Shown here: positions 24,501-35,942 of the stretch, piece by piece
Position numbering within the stretch: position 1 is the stretch's first letter
Layout: each line of letters begins with the position of its first letter
NCBI GenBank assembly: GCA_037953625.1
Contig: CM075654.1
Span: 50,661,001 to 50,725,000, forward strand
DNA length: 64,000 bases
Source: Crotalaria pallida
Lineage: Eukaryota > Streptophyta > Magnoliopsida > Fabales > Fabaceae
Direction of reading: 5' to 3'
Program-made: the position numbers and the translations under genes
The notes under the pieces: model-generated
The model's database searches: none
The model's input: only the letters and a program-made list of their open reading frames with translations
What the model was told of the DNA's origin: nothing

Positions 24501-26989
24501 GCATTGATTATAGGAAGCTCAACCAGGCGACCCGCAAGGATCACTTTCCTCTTCCCTTCATTGATCAGATGTTGGAGCGCCTGGCAGGTAAATCTCACTA
24601 TTGCTTCTTAGATGGTTTCTCTGGTTATTTCCAAATCTGTATTGCACCAGAGGACCAACATAAGACTACATTTACCTGTCCTTTTGGTACATTTGCTTAT
24701 AGGAAGATGCCTTTTGGCTTATGCAATGCTCCTGGCACTTTTCAAAGATGTATGATGAGTATTTTTAATGACTTACTTGAGCATTGCATAGAGGTCTTCA
24801 TGGATGATTTTAGTGTATATGGTTCCTCTTTTGATGCATGTCTTGATAGTTTGTCTAAGGTGCTTAATAGGTGCATTGAGACTAACCTTGTCTTGAATTT
24901 TGAAAAATGTCATTTTATGGTAGAACAAGGCATAGTCTTAGGGCACATTATTTCGCATAAGGGCATAGAGGTTGACCCTGCTAAGCTGCATGTAATATCA
25001 CATTTGCCTTACCCCTCTTGCGTGCGAGAGGTGCGTTCTTTTCTTGGCCATGCAGGTTTCTATCGCAGGTTTATTCAGAACTTTAGCAAGATAGCCCTTC
25101 CACTATCCAACTTGCTTCAAAAGGATACCACATTTGAGTTTGGAGACCAATGCAAGAAAGCATTTGATGAGTTAAAGAAAGCACTCACCACCACTCCCAT
25201 CATCCAACCACCTGACTGGACTCTCCCATTTGAGCTCATGACCGATGCCTCGAATTATGCTTTGGGAGCAGTTCTCTCCCAAAGGGTTGGTAAGATGTCT
25301 CATGTGATTTATGATGCATCTAGGACTTTAGATTCAGCACAAGTTAATTACACCACAACTGAAAAAGAGCTGTTAGCCATTGTCTTTGCACTTGATAAGT
25401 TTAGATCATATCTGATAGGTTCTAAGGCTGTGGTGTATACTGATCATGCTGCTCTGAAGTATCTTTTGAAAAAGACAGATTCCAAACCTAGGTTGATTAG
25501 ATGGATGTTGCTCCTCCAGGAGTTTGATCTTGAGATTCAGGATCAGAGTGGTGCACATAACCTGGTCGCAGACCACTTGAGTAGAATAGAGAGAGAGGAG
25601 GATGCATTTCCTATCCGGGATGACTTCCTGGATGAGCAGCTTTTAGTTTTGCATGTTTCACATCCCCCTCCCCTTATTCCTTGGTTTGCTGATATTGTAA
25701 ATTATATAGTTGCATCTGTTTTTCCACCCTTGGCATCCAAAGCTCAAAGAGACAAATTGAAGAGCGATGCCAAGTATTATGTATGGGATGACCCCTATTT
25801 GTGGCGTATTTGCAGTGATCAGGTCATTCGCAGGTGCATTCCAGACCAGGAGATCCAATCGGTTCTCCAATTTTGCCATGCTTCACCAGTTGGAGGCCAC
25901 CTTGGCACTCAAAGGACAGCACGAAAGGTGCTGGATTCTGGATTTTATTGGCCTACCATCTTCAAGGATGCAAGCAAAATCTGCAGCTCATGTGAGCAAT
26001 GTCAAAGGGCAGGAGGCACCCTATCTTGGAGGCAACAGATGCCGCAACAACCTATGTTGTTCTGTGAGGTGTTTGATGTCTGGGGTATAGATTTCATGGG
26101 CCCCTTTCCTGTTTCTTTTGGTTTTTATTATATCTTACTTGTTGTGGATTATGTATCCAAATGGGTGGAAGCTAAGGCCACCAGGACTAATGATGCTCAG
26201 GTTGTTGTAGATTTTGTCAGGACTAATATCCTTTGCAGGTTTGGCATACCTAGAGCCATAGTTAGTGATCATGGCACACACTTCTGCAATAGATCCATGC
26301 AAGCTTTGCTCAAGAAGTATGGGGTTGTGCACAAAGTTTCTACACCATATCACCCCCAAACCAATGGGCAAGCTGAGATTTCAAACAGAGAGATCAAGCG
26401 GATTTTCGAGAAGATGGTGAAGCCTAATAGAAAGGATTGGAGCACACGATTGGAGGATGCTCTATGGGCCCATCGGACTGCTTACAAGGCACCCATAGGG
26501 ATGTCACCTTATCGGGTTGTTTTTGGTAAGGCATGCCACCTGCCTGTGGAGATAGAGCTCCGTGCATATTGGGCTGTGAAGCAATGTAACTTAGCTCTTG
26601 ATCAAGCGGGTGAGGAGAGGAAGCTGCAGTTGAGTGAGCTAGATGAGATCCGTTTGGAGGCCTATGAGAACTCCAAGTTCTACAAAGAGAAGACCAAGAA
26701 GCTCCATGATAGCTCAATTTCCAGAAAGGAGTTCTTGGTTGGTCAAAAAGTGTTGCTCTACAACTCTAGGCTTGGACTCATGAGTGGAAAGCTCCGCTCT
26801 AAATGGATTGGACCGTTTGTAGTCACCCAGGTATTTCCTTATGGAACTGTGGAGATCAAGAGTGAGTCCACAGACAAGAGCTTCAAAGTCAATGGTCACC
26901 GACTCAAGCCTTTCCTCACTACCCCTTCTTTGGATGATGCACCTGTGGAGGAAGCCTCATTGGTCGACCCCATTTTTGACCCACCATGA
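21539..26989 (+). CDS. Element C copy 1 gag-pol polyprotein, uninterrupted
   Basis: A single 1816-codon ORF. Gag core with FPHSLEGLAKDWLYDL and WERFKRLCASCPHHQI (residues about 70-200), zinc knuckle CGICTSAEHPTDAC (about 266-279), aspartic protease LLDLGASINVMP (about 615), reverse transcriptase (about 900-1130; VCIDYRKLNQATRKDHFPLP, FLDGFSGYFQI, VFMDDFSVYG), RNase H (from about 1232; ELMTDASNYALGAVLSQ), integrase zinc region (about 1443; HLGTQRTARKVLDSGFYWP...CEQCQ) and DDE core (WGIDFMGPF, VSDHGTHF, NGQAEISNRE), then a GPF-type C-terminus (LRSKWIGPFVVTQVFPYG). All catalytic motifs are present. It could in principle still encode active enzymes; the upstream N-terminal extension is cut by a stop, and a Tyr conserved in copy 2 and D is Asp in RNase H (VIYDASRTL). 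Confidence 0.95.
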   Translation: MAQPPPRERTLRELAAPDFTIEDLCIQYPDDPYELRSGLIYLLPKFNGLAGEDPHKHLKQFHIVCATMKPHDVQEDHVCLKAFPHSLEGLAKDWLYDLAPGSITVWDDLKRAFLEKFFPACRTTAIRKDISGIRQQSGESLYEYWERFKRLCASCPHHQISEQLLIQYFYEGLNLMERNMLDAASGGALGDMTPLEARVKIEKMASNCQQFHARGNSDAIIVRGVNDVGTSSGKVEKLEQKIDSLITLVTQLAINQKKLSLPARLCGICTSAEHPTDACPSVQQPTTGADQPEAYAANIFNSRNQQPQNFDLSTNRYNPGWRNHPNLRWSDQQQPSQVQFQNNSRPPYVPPPVQQQRQQQANSAPPAPSTEQQSSLEELMKQMTMQNLQFQQETRASIQRQEDSIQSLTNQMGQMATTINTMQSQNSNKLPSQTVINPNQNVNAISLRSGKQIVTPTPESDLNKDDLVSTNKKSQMVEESEHTSTRKSHPAQPSTSTTPAAAQQPPPIPLPFPPRGVTQSKKMEEIDKEILDTFRKVEVNIPLLDAIKQIPRYAKFLKDLCTHKRKLKGNERINMGRNVSALIGKPVPHIPEKCKDPGTFSVPCIIGNTKFENALLDLGASINVMPMSVFKSLSLGPLQPTGVVIHLANRSTAYPAGLIEDVLVRVEELIFPADFYILDMEEDTSCSAVPIILGRPFLKTARTKIDVHAGTLSMEFDDSVVRFNIFDAMKHFSDDHSVFHVDLIDDLIDENVLDFLHDYDLSSFTSSFTCSACSDSEMCTACIEIDQFLNSATASVDSYDIDSDHANPISVLHESNSLVQVQAAESNSAALLVPSVMQAPLLDLKPLPPHLKYAYLEAEQKLPVIISTSLSVAQEKQLLDVIRANKKAIGWTLADIPGISPSMCMHRILLEDGAKPVRQPQRRLNPQILDVVKKEVTKLLQAGIIYPISDSTWVSPVQVVPKKSGVTVVKNEKDELIPTRVQNSWRVCIDYRKLNQATRKDHFPLPFIDQMLERLAGKSHYCFLDGFSGYFQICIAPEDQHKTTFTCPFGTFAYRKMPFGLCNAPGTFQRCMMSIFNDLLEHCIEVFMDDFSVYGSSFDACLDSLSKVLNRCIETNLVLNFEKCHFMVEQGIVLGHIISHKGIEVDPAKLHVISHLPYPSCVREVRSFLGHAGFYRRFIQNFSKIALPLSNLLQKDTTFEFGDQCKKAFDELKKALTTTPIIQPPDWTLPFELMTDASNYALGAVLSQRVGKMSHVIYDASRTLDSAQVNYTTTEKELLAIVFALDKFRSYLIGSKAVVYTDHAALKYLLKKTDSKPRLIRWMLLLQEFDLEIQDQSGAHNLVADHLSRIEREEDAFPIRDDFLDEQLLVLHVSHPPPLIPWFADIVNYIVASVFPPLASKAQRDKLKSDAKYYVWDDPYLWRICSDQVIRRCIPDQEIQSVLQFCHASPVGGHLGTQRTARKVLDSGFYWPTIFKDASKICSSCEQCQRAGGTLSWRQQMPQQPMLFCEVFDVWGIDFMGPFPVSFGFYYILLVVDYVSKWVEAKATRTNDAQVVVDFVRTNILCRFGIPRAIVSDHGTHFCNRSMQALLKKYGVVHKVSTPYHPQTNGQAEISNREIKRIFEKMVKPNRKDWSTRLEDALWAHRTAYKAPIGMSPYRVVFGKACHLPVEIELRAYWAVKQCNLALDQAGEERKLQLSELDEIRLEAYENSKFYKEKTKKLHDSSISRKEFLVGQKVLLYNSRLGLMSGKLRSKWIGPFVVTQVFPYGTVEIKSESTDKSFKVNGHRLKPFLTTPSLDDAPVEEASLVDPIFDPP

Positions 26990-28459
26990 TTTAGGGAGTC
27001 TTCTTTTCTCCTTCTTTACTACTTTTATTCCACTTGTCTATATCTGTCTGATTCTGCTATTTGTTTTACATTGAGGACAATGTGTGATTTAAGTGTGGGG
27101 GGGAGAGTAGTTTAGGTTGCATATTTTTGCTTTGATTTTTTAGGTTTTGCTAAGTTTTGGGCATTTTCTTGCATGTTTTTGCTTCATTTTAGTAGAGTCT
27201 TGGTATCTTGTATCTGAATTCATGCATTTCTGTGTGTAAAGTTGCTTTTGATAATTAAGAGGTGGTAACACTGTGATAGAATTGTCCCTTTTGTGAGGAT
27301 TTGAGCCTTAATTGTGGGTGGATTGCTATATATGCCACCTAATTTTTCTTTCATGTGTGATTGCACTCTGGATTACTTGCACTCTAGAACTTGACTTGAC
27401 TCTTGTTGATACTTGATATTCCCATGCACATTTTGAAATGATTTAGGCATTGTTTTTTTTCTTGAATAAGCCACTAGCCATATGAGCCTACCTTGAATGA
27501 ATTTATCCTTTGATAGCCCCTTTGAGCCTTTATATCCCTTTTCTTTGTTCTTTAGCTCATTACAAGCCTATGACTGAAAAACCATGATTGTCCTAACCTT
27601 AGGGAATGTTGGAGCTTTGGAATTGTTTTGGGAATGGGTATTAAGTAAGCGAGGGTGCTTTGTTCTTCATCTCTTGTGAGTTCTGGGTTTTGCCTCTATG
27701 GTCGGTGATGTAATTATGGCTTTATCTCATTATGCCATTTTTATTGTTTCTTCTTTTCTTTCATTCATGAAGTTCTGCAATGTAATGCAATTCAAAAAAA
27801 AAAAGAAGAAGAAAAAAAATGGAATAAAAGGTTGATTGAGGCATGGAGGATTGGAATTAGAGGTTGTTGTTATGTTTATCATTTCATTTTGGGGTGGATT
27901 GTGCTTATTTTTTTTTACTTGTTCCCCATTGCTCCTCTATTCCCTGGGTTTTAGCTACATTTCCCATATTTTTATCCTACCCTGTCCTTGGCCCCATTAC
28001 AACCCTGAAAAGACCTTTTGATCTTAATGTGCATGTGTGTTGATTGTTGATGTTAGAGGCTTGTCAAGCCTATGGTTGTGTTTGTTTTTCATGATGTGCC
28101 TTGAGTGTAAACACTGATTAACCTTAAACACTTGAGTGTAAACACTATTGAGTGATCCTTGTGAGTTTCTATCATCTTTGTGACTACCCTCTTGATGTCA
28201 TTGGTTTTCTTTGCATATTTGAAATAATTGGATGATGTTCATGGATGCCTTGATTCTTTGGTCCTTATTTTCTTCATGTGCTCGATTTTGCCCATTTCTT
28301 TGCATTTCCTAGAATTCATTGTGAAGTATGTAATCTCTTAGGTTTGCATTCATTAGTTTTAGTAATCTTGTTACATGATTCACTTTGGTACATATTGATT
28401 TTCTCAGTCCTAATTCTTAGTTTTGCCCAGGAGTGCAAAAGGATAAGTGTGGGGGTATT
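26990..28459 (+). other. Element C copy 1 3' untranslated region, two polypurine-like tracts
   Basis: 1.47 kb without an env-like gene. Just after pol (about 27070-27110) lies TTGAGGACAATGTGTG followed by ATTTAAGTGTGGGGGGGAGAG. The terminal tract AGGATAAGTGTGGGGGTATT abuts LTR2 and is the expected plus-strand primer. Small ORFs (27836-28021, 28278-28541) recur in copy 2 but resemble nothing known to me. A poly-A/AAG run lies near 27795-27820. Confidence 0.7.
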
Positions 28460-29577
28460 TGATGAGCATTTTATTTCCCATTTTTCCTTGCATTATTTTA
28501 CTCCTATTATTGATACTTGTTGCCTATTTGACATTGTTTAGCTTGATTTAGTGATTTAGAGTTTATTGGACTACTATTCTGAATATTGTTTAATTTGGGA
28601 TTATTTAGCCTAATTAATTCTATTTCTATTTTCAGGTCATATTTGGCACAAGGGCTTTTTGGACATTTTGGGAATGAAGATTTAATTTTGGAAGAAAAGA
28701 TATATGATGAAGTGAAGATTGTAATCTATCTTTAGGATTAGTTGAGATTTAGTTATATCTTTTAAGATTTAGATTTTATCTATAAGATATTTTTAGATTT
28801 AATTTAGAGATAAGCTTTCCTTAGGATTTGGGCCCATGATTTAGGCCCGTTTTGTGATTTAAAAAGCCAAATTCGTGTAAACCCTTGAGAGAGCTTCCAT
28901 TCACGTTTTTTACATTCTCTCTCATAGAGAAGGCTTAGTTTTGCTCTCCAAGCTTGTGGAGGCTGCTAGGGTTTCTCTTTCTTCCCTTTCTACACGTTTT
29001 TGGTATTTTTCTTCATGGAAGGCTAAACTCTTAGGTTAAATCCCTTTGGTAATGTATCACATACTCTTGAGGTTTTGTTCTTAATGCTATTTCGTTTTTA
29101 TTCACTGTTTTCATGCTTATTGATATGTTATGGTTCGCTTAGTTCCATTATATAGAGATAATCCATGTGTATGAATGCTTAATTTATGCAAACTCGTAAA
29201 AACTCCATGCTTTGGCTTTTAATGCTTAATTAGAGGTTTGGGTTTTGGGGTGAGAATTGAATTTTCGCTTAGTATTTAATTCTCACGAGTTGGACAGTGA
29301 AGAGGAAAGAAATTGACCTTTTGTGACCGATGATAGAGTTGTGAACGCGAGCCAAAGGGGTTTATCCGCTTTTCCTTATCTGTTTCTTCGTTCTGATTTA
29401 ATTCTGTTTTGATTTCAATTATTCAATATTCAATATAAAAAAACCCCCCCTGTTTTCTATGCATACTATGTGTTCGACCTTTTGCTTGATAAGATATTCC
29501 TTGGGAGACGACCTAGGAGTCACTTCCTAGTACTATACTTAAACTGTTTTTATTTGTATCGGGTACGGCCTCGATCA
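28460..29577 (+). mobile_element. Element C LTR 2 (shared middle LTR)
   Basis: 1118 bp. It serves as the 3' LTR of copy 1 and the 5' LTR of copy 2. It is preceded by a polypurine tract and followed by a PBS, and no target duplication separates the two copies. Confidence 0.95.
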
Positions 29578-30492
29578 AATTTGGCGCCGTTGCCGGGGAG
29601 TATCGGTTCTTGCCAAAGGTCATTAGCAGTTAGTTAGTGTCGTAGTTATTATAGTTATTATAGTGTGTCGTGTCTGATTTAGGGTCTAGTAGTCAATTCT
29701 GATAACCGGTTGAAGTTGCACTGTTTGCTGTTTTGCTATTTTGTTGCAATTAGTGTATTTGATTGATTCTGTGGTTGCTAGTTCACATAGTTGTGGGTTG
29801 AATTTTTGCACGAAAATTTATATCCACACTACTTTTATCATATAAAAAGGTTTTGAGGCACCACGATCACTCAGATCACCACTGGTTGTGAGTTCCATAA
29901 AAATTTTCCAAGTTTTAGCAGCACTTTCTTCAAATCGTCGCAACTTTTGACCCGTAACTCGGAATTTGACGAATTTTATATCAAATCGAAGGGAATTTTC
30001 TAAATAATCTGATTTTTCTCACTTTGTTAGAAAACTCCTTCGTCTGGATCCTGAAAAAGCCGTTTTACTATTTCTTTTTTATTTTACAAGTTTTATTTTC
30101 TTAGTTTTTGGTCTCTGATTTAATTGTTTGCCTTGGTTCCCTTTTGAATTTTGTCCTCAAACTTTTTGTGGTATGTTTTCATGATTTTAGGGTGCTGAAA
30201 AAAATAAAGGAAAAAATTTTAAAAAATAAAAAAATTTTGTTGCCTATTTTGGTCATGTATATTAGTGACAGTTTGCTATGCTACATGGTGTTCTGTTCAG
30301 TACATGACTAGGGGCAACCCAAGCTACTTGCATTCATATAACCCTGAAATTGATAGAACTTATCACAGACTAGTTAGACAAAATAGGAACTAGTCCATAG
30401 GTAGTGAGTCTATTGAGTCTTTACATAGTGAGTCTGCTTCTTTTTCTTCTATTCCTATAAATTCTGATTCTTATTCTGATTATTCTGAAAAT
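29578..30492 (+). other. Element C copy 2 PBS, leader and N-terminal gag extension with stop
   Basis: The tRNA-Asp PBS is at about 29580-29598, then a leader as in copy 1 with about eleven differences over 915 bp. The upstream in-frame ATG (30304) is followed by TAG at 30391-30393, where copy 1 has CAG. The two copies thus carry different stops in the same extension. Confidence 0.7.
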
Positions 30493-33400
30493 ATGGCTCA
30501 ACCTCCACCACGTGAGAGGACATTGAGGGAGCTGGCTGCACCTGATTTCACTATTGAAGATTTGTGCATCCAGTATCCCGATGACCCGTATGAGCTAAGG
30601 TCTGGACTAATTTATTTGTTGCCCAAGTTTAATGGTCTTGCCGGTGAGGATCCTCATAAACATCTCAAGCAGTTCCATATTGTCTGTGCTACTATGAAAC
30701 CACATGATGTGCAAGAGGATCATGTTTGTCTTAAGGCATTCCCACACTCCCTAGAGGGGCTAGCCAAGGATTGGTTGTACGATCTGGCCCCTGGTTCTAT
30801 CACAGTCTGGGATGACCTGAAGAGGGCATTTTTGGAGAAATTCTTCCCTGCATGCAGAACAACAGCAATCCGAAAGGATATATCAGGCATCAGGCAACAA
30901 AGTGGAGAAAGTCTCTACGAGTATTGGGAGAGATTCAAGAGACTGTGTGCGAGCTGCCCCCACCATCAGATCTCAGAGCAGCTGCTTATTCAATATTTCT
31001 ATGAAGGTCTCAACCTCATGGAGAGAAACATGCTTGATGCTGCAAGTGGTGGTGCCCTAGGAGACATGACACCTTTAGAAGCCAGAGTCAAGATTGAGAA
31101 GATGGCTTCCAATTGTCAACAATTCCATGCAAGGGGCAACAGCGATGCAATCATAGTGAGAGGAGTGAATGATGTTGGCACAAGTTCTGGTAAGGTTGAG
31201 AAGCTTGAACAGAAGATAGATTCACTTATAACTTTGGTCACTCAATTGGCCATCAACCAGAAGAAGTTGTCCCTGCCTGCTAGATTATGTGGCATATGCA
31301 CATCCGCTGAGCACCCCACAGATGCATGCCCTTCTGTGCAGCAGCCCACGACTGGTGCTGACCAACCTGAGGCATATGCCGCCAACATCTTCAATAGTAG
31401 AAACCAGCAGCCACAGAACTTTGATCTCTCTACCAATAGATACAACCCTGGTTGGAGGAACCATCCCAACCTGAGATGGTCTGATCAGCAGCAACCTTCA
31501 CAGGTTCAATTTCAGAACAATTCTAGACCACCATATGTACCTCCTCCAGTCCAGCAACAGAGACAACAACAGGCTAATTCTGCACCACCAGCTCCTAGTA
31601 CTGAGCAGCAGCCTTCATTGGAAGAGCTGATGAAACAGATGACCATGCAAAATCTCCAATTCCAACAGGAAACTAGAGCATCCATTCAAAGACAAGAGGA
31701 CTCAATTCAATCTTTGACCAATCAGATGGGACAGATGGCAACAACAATCAACACTATGCAATCTCAGAATTCTAACAAGTTGCCATCCCAAACAGTGATC
31801 AATCCAAACCAGAATGTGAATGCCATTAGTCTAAGGTCAGGGAAGCAGATTGTCACACCCACACCAGAATCTGACCTCAACAAAGATGATCTAGTTTCAA
31901 CCAACAAGAAGAGCCAAATGGTCGAGGAGAGTGAGCACACAAGTACCAGAAAATCCCATCCAGCTCAGCCTTCCACAAGCACAACACCTGCTGCTGCCCA
32001 ACAACCACCCCCCATTCCTCTTCCTTTCCCACCAAGGGGGGTGACTCAAAGCAAGAAAATGGAAGAGATTGACAAAGAGATACTTGACACATTCAGGAAG
32101 GTGGAAGTCAACATACCCCTTCTTGATGCAATCAAGCAGATTCCAAGGTATGCAAAGTTCTTGAAGGATCTATGCACACACAAACGGAAGCTCAAGGGCA
32201 ATGAGAGGATCAACATGGGAAGAAATGTCTCTGCTCTTATAGGTAAACCCGTCCCTCATATTCCTGAAAAGTGTAAGGATCCTGGAACTTTCTCTGTGCC
32301 TTGTATCATAGGTAATACTAAATTTGAGAATGCTTTGCTAGACTTAGGAGCATCTATTAATGTTATGCCTATGTCTGTTTTCAAGTCTCTTTCACTTGGA
32401 CCCCTTGAACCTACGGGTGTGGTTATTCATTTGGCAAATAGATCTACTGCCTACCCCGCAGGTTTGATAGAGGATGTCCTGGTTCGGGTTGAAGAGCTTA
32501 TCTTTCCTGCTGATTTTTATATTCTTGATATGGAAGAGGACACCTCTTGTAGTGCTGTCCCTATCATATTAGGGAGACCATTTTTGAAAACAGCCCGAAC
32601 CAAGATAGATGTGCATGCAGGTACACTTTCCATGGAATTTGATGACAGTGTGGTTCGATTCAATATTTTTGATGCTATGAAACATTTTTCTGATGACCAC
32701 TCTGTTTTTCATGTTGACTTGATTGATGATCTGATTGATGAGAATGTTCTAGACTTTTTGCATGATTATGATTTGCCATCTTTCACTAGCTCATTTACTT
32801 GTTCTGCATGTTCTGATTCCGAAATGTGCACTGCATGCATTGAAATTGACCAGTTTTTAAATTCTGCTACTGCATCTGTTGATTCATATGATATAGATTC
32901 AGATCATGCTAACCCCATTTCTGTTTTGCATGAGTCTAATTCACTTGTTCAGGTGCAGGCGGCAGAATCCAATTCTGCTGCTCTTTTAGTTCCATCTGTG
33001 ATGCAGGCACCTTTATTGGACCTGAAGCCCCTTCCTCCTCATCTCAAATATGCTTACTTGGAGGCTGAGCAGAAACTTCCAGTGATCATCTCTACCTCCC
33101 TTTCTGTTGCTCAAGAGAAGCAACTGCTGGATGTGATTAGAGCAAACAAAAAGGCAATAGGATGGACTTTGGCAGACATACCTGGTATTAGCCCCTCCAT
33201 GTGCATGCATCGGATTTTATTGGAGGATGGGGCTAAACCAGTGAGACAACCCCAGAGACGGTTGAACCCCCAGATTCTTGATGTGGTGAAGAAAGAGGTC
33301 ACCAAGCTACTGCAAGCTGGCATTATCTACCCCATTTCAGATAGCACTTGGGTAAGCCCGGTTCAAGTAGTTCCCAAGAAGTCTGGGGTGACAGTTGTCA

Positions 33401-35942
33401 AAAATGAGAAGGATGAGCTGATTCCCACTAGAGTGCAGAACAGTTGGAGAGTCTGCATTGATTATAGGAAGCTCAACCAGGCGACCCGCAAGGATCACTT
33501 TCCTCTTCCCTTCATTGATCAGATGTTGGAGCGCCTGGCAGGTAAATCTCACTATTGCTTCTTAGATGGTTTCTCTGGTTATTTCCAAATCTGTATTGCA
33601 CCAGAGGACCAACATAAGACTACATTTACCTGTCCTTTTGGTACATTTGCTTATAGGAAGATGCCTTTTGGCCTATGCAATGCTCCTGGCACTTTTCAAA
33701 GATGTATGATGAGTATTTTTAATGACTTACTTGAGCATTGCATAGAGGTCTTCATGGATGATTTTAGTGTATATGGTTCCTCTTTTGATGCATGTCTTGA
33801 TAGTTTGTCTAAGGTGCTTAATAGGTGCATTGAGACTAACCTTGTCTTGAATTTTGAAAAATGTCATTTTATGGTAGAACAAGGCATAGTCTTAGGGCAC
33901 ATTATTTCGCATAAGGGCATAGAGGTTGACCCTGCTAAGCTGCATGTAATATCACATTTGCCTTACCCCTCTTGCGTGCGAGAGGTGCGTTCTTTTCTTG
34001 GCCATGCAGGTTTCTATCGCAGGTTTATTCAGAACTTTAGCAAGATAGCCCTTCCACTATCCAACTTGCTTCAAAAGGATACCACATTTGAGTTTGGAGA
34101 CCAATGCAAGAAAGCATTTGATGAGTTAAAGAGAGCACTCACCACCACTCCCATCATCCAACCACCTGACTGGACTCTCCCATTTGAGCTCATGACCGAT
34201 GCCTCGAATTATGCTTTGGGAGCAGTTCTCTCCCAAAGGGTTGGTAAGATGTCTCATGTGATTTATTATGCATCTAGGACTTTAGATTCAGCACAAGTTA
34301 ATTACACCACAACTGAAAAAGAGCTGTTAGCCATTGTCTTTGCACTTGATAAGTTTAGATCATATCTAATAGGTTCTAAGGCTGTGGTGTATACTGATCA
34401 TGCTGCTCTGAAGTATCTTTTGAAAAAGACAGATTCCAAACCTAGGTTGATTAGATGGATGTTGCTCCTCCAGGAGTTTGATCTTGAGATTCAGGATCAG
34501 AGTGATGCACATAACCTGGTCGCAGACCACTTGAGTAGAATAGAGAGAGAGGAGGATGCATTTCCTATTCGGGATGACTTCCTGGATGAGCAGCTTTTAG
34601 TTTTGCATGTTTCACATCCCCCTCCCCTTATTCCTTGGTTTGCTGATATTGTAAATTATATAGTTGCATCTGTTTTTCCACCCTTGGCATCCAAAGCTCA
34701 AAGAGACAAATTGAAGAGCGATGCCAAGTATTATGTATGGGATGACCCCTATTTGTGGCGTATTTGCAGTGATCAGGTCATTCGCAGGTGCATTCCAGAC
34801 CAGGAGATCCAATCGGTTCTCCAATTTTGCCATGCTTCACCAGTTGGAGGCCACCTTGGCACTCAAAGGACAGCACGAAAGATGCTGGATTCTGGATTTT
34901 ATTGGCCTACCATCTTCAAGGATGCAAGCAAAATCTGTAGCTCATGTGAGCAATGTCAAAGGGCAGGAGGCACCCTATCGTGGAGGCAACAGATGCCGCA
35001 ACAACCTATGTTGTTCTGTGAGGTGTTTGATGTCTGGGGTATAGATTTCATGGGCCCCTTTCCTGTTTCTTTTGGTTTTTATTATATCTTACTTGCTGTG
35101 GATTATGTATCCAAATGGGTGGAAGCTAAGGCCACCAGGACTAATGATGCTCAAGTTGTTGTAGATTTTGTCAGGACTAATATCCTTTGCAGGTTTGGCA
35201 TACCTAGAGCCATAGTCAGTGATCATGGCACACACTTCTGCAATAGATCCATGCAAGCTTTGCTCAAGAAGTATGGGGTTGTGCACAAAGTTTCTACACC
35301 ATATCACCCCCAAACCAATGGCAAGCTGAGATTTCAAACAGAGAGATCAAGCGGATTTTCGAGAAGATGGTGAAGCCTAATAGAAAGGATTGGAGCACAC
35401 GATTGGAGGATGCTCTATGGACCCATCGGACTGCTTACAAGGCACCCATAGGGATGTCACCTTATCGGGTTGTTTTTGGTAAGGCATGCCACCTGCCTGT
35501 GGAGATAGAGCACCGTGCATATTGGGATGTGAAGCAATGTAACTTAGCTCTTGATCAAGCGGGTGAGGAGAGGAAGCTGCAGTTGAGTGAGCTAGATGAG
35601 ATCCGTTTGGAGGCCTATGAGAACTCCAAGTTCTACAAAGAGAAGACCAATAAGCTCCATGATAGCTCAATTTCCAGAAAGGAGTTCTTGGTTGGTCAAA
35701 AAGTGTTGCTCTACAACTCTAGGCTTGGACTCATGAGTGGAAAGCTCCGCTCTAAATGGATTGGACCGTTTGTAGTCACCCAGGTGTTTCCTTATGGAAC
35801 TGTGGAGATCAAGAGTGAGTCCACAGACAAGAGCTTCAAAGTCAATGGTCACCGACTCAAGCCTTTCCTCACTACCCCTTCTTTGGATGATGCACCTGTG
35901 GAGGAAGCCTCATTGGTCGACCCCATTTTTGACCCACCATGA
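30493..35942 (+). pseudogene. Element C copy 2 gag-pol, frameshifted in integrase
   Basis: Nearly identical to copy 1 through gag, protease, reverse transcriptase (VFMDDFSVYG) and RNase H (VIYYASRTL). At about 35320 one G is missing after ACCAATGG, inside the integrase motif that carries the catalytic Glu. The first frame stops at 35373, and the correct frame resumes in the ORF 35367-35942, which holds the integrase C-terminus. Product expected: Gag, PR, RT and RH, with a truncated integrase lacking the catalytic Glu. About 25 further substitutions distinguish it from copy 1. Confidence 0.93.
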
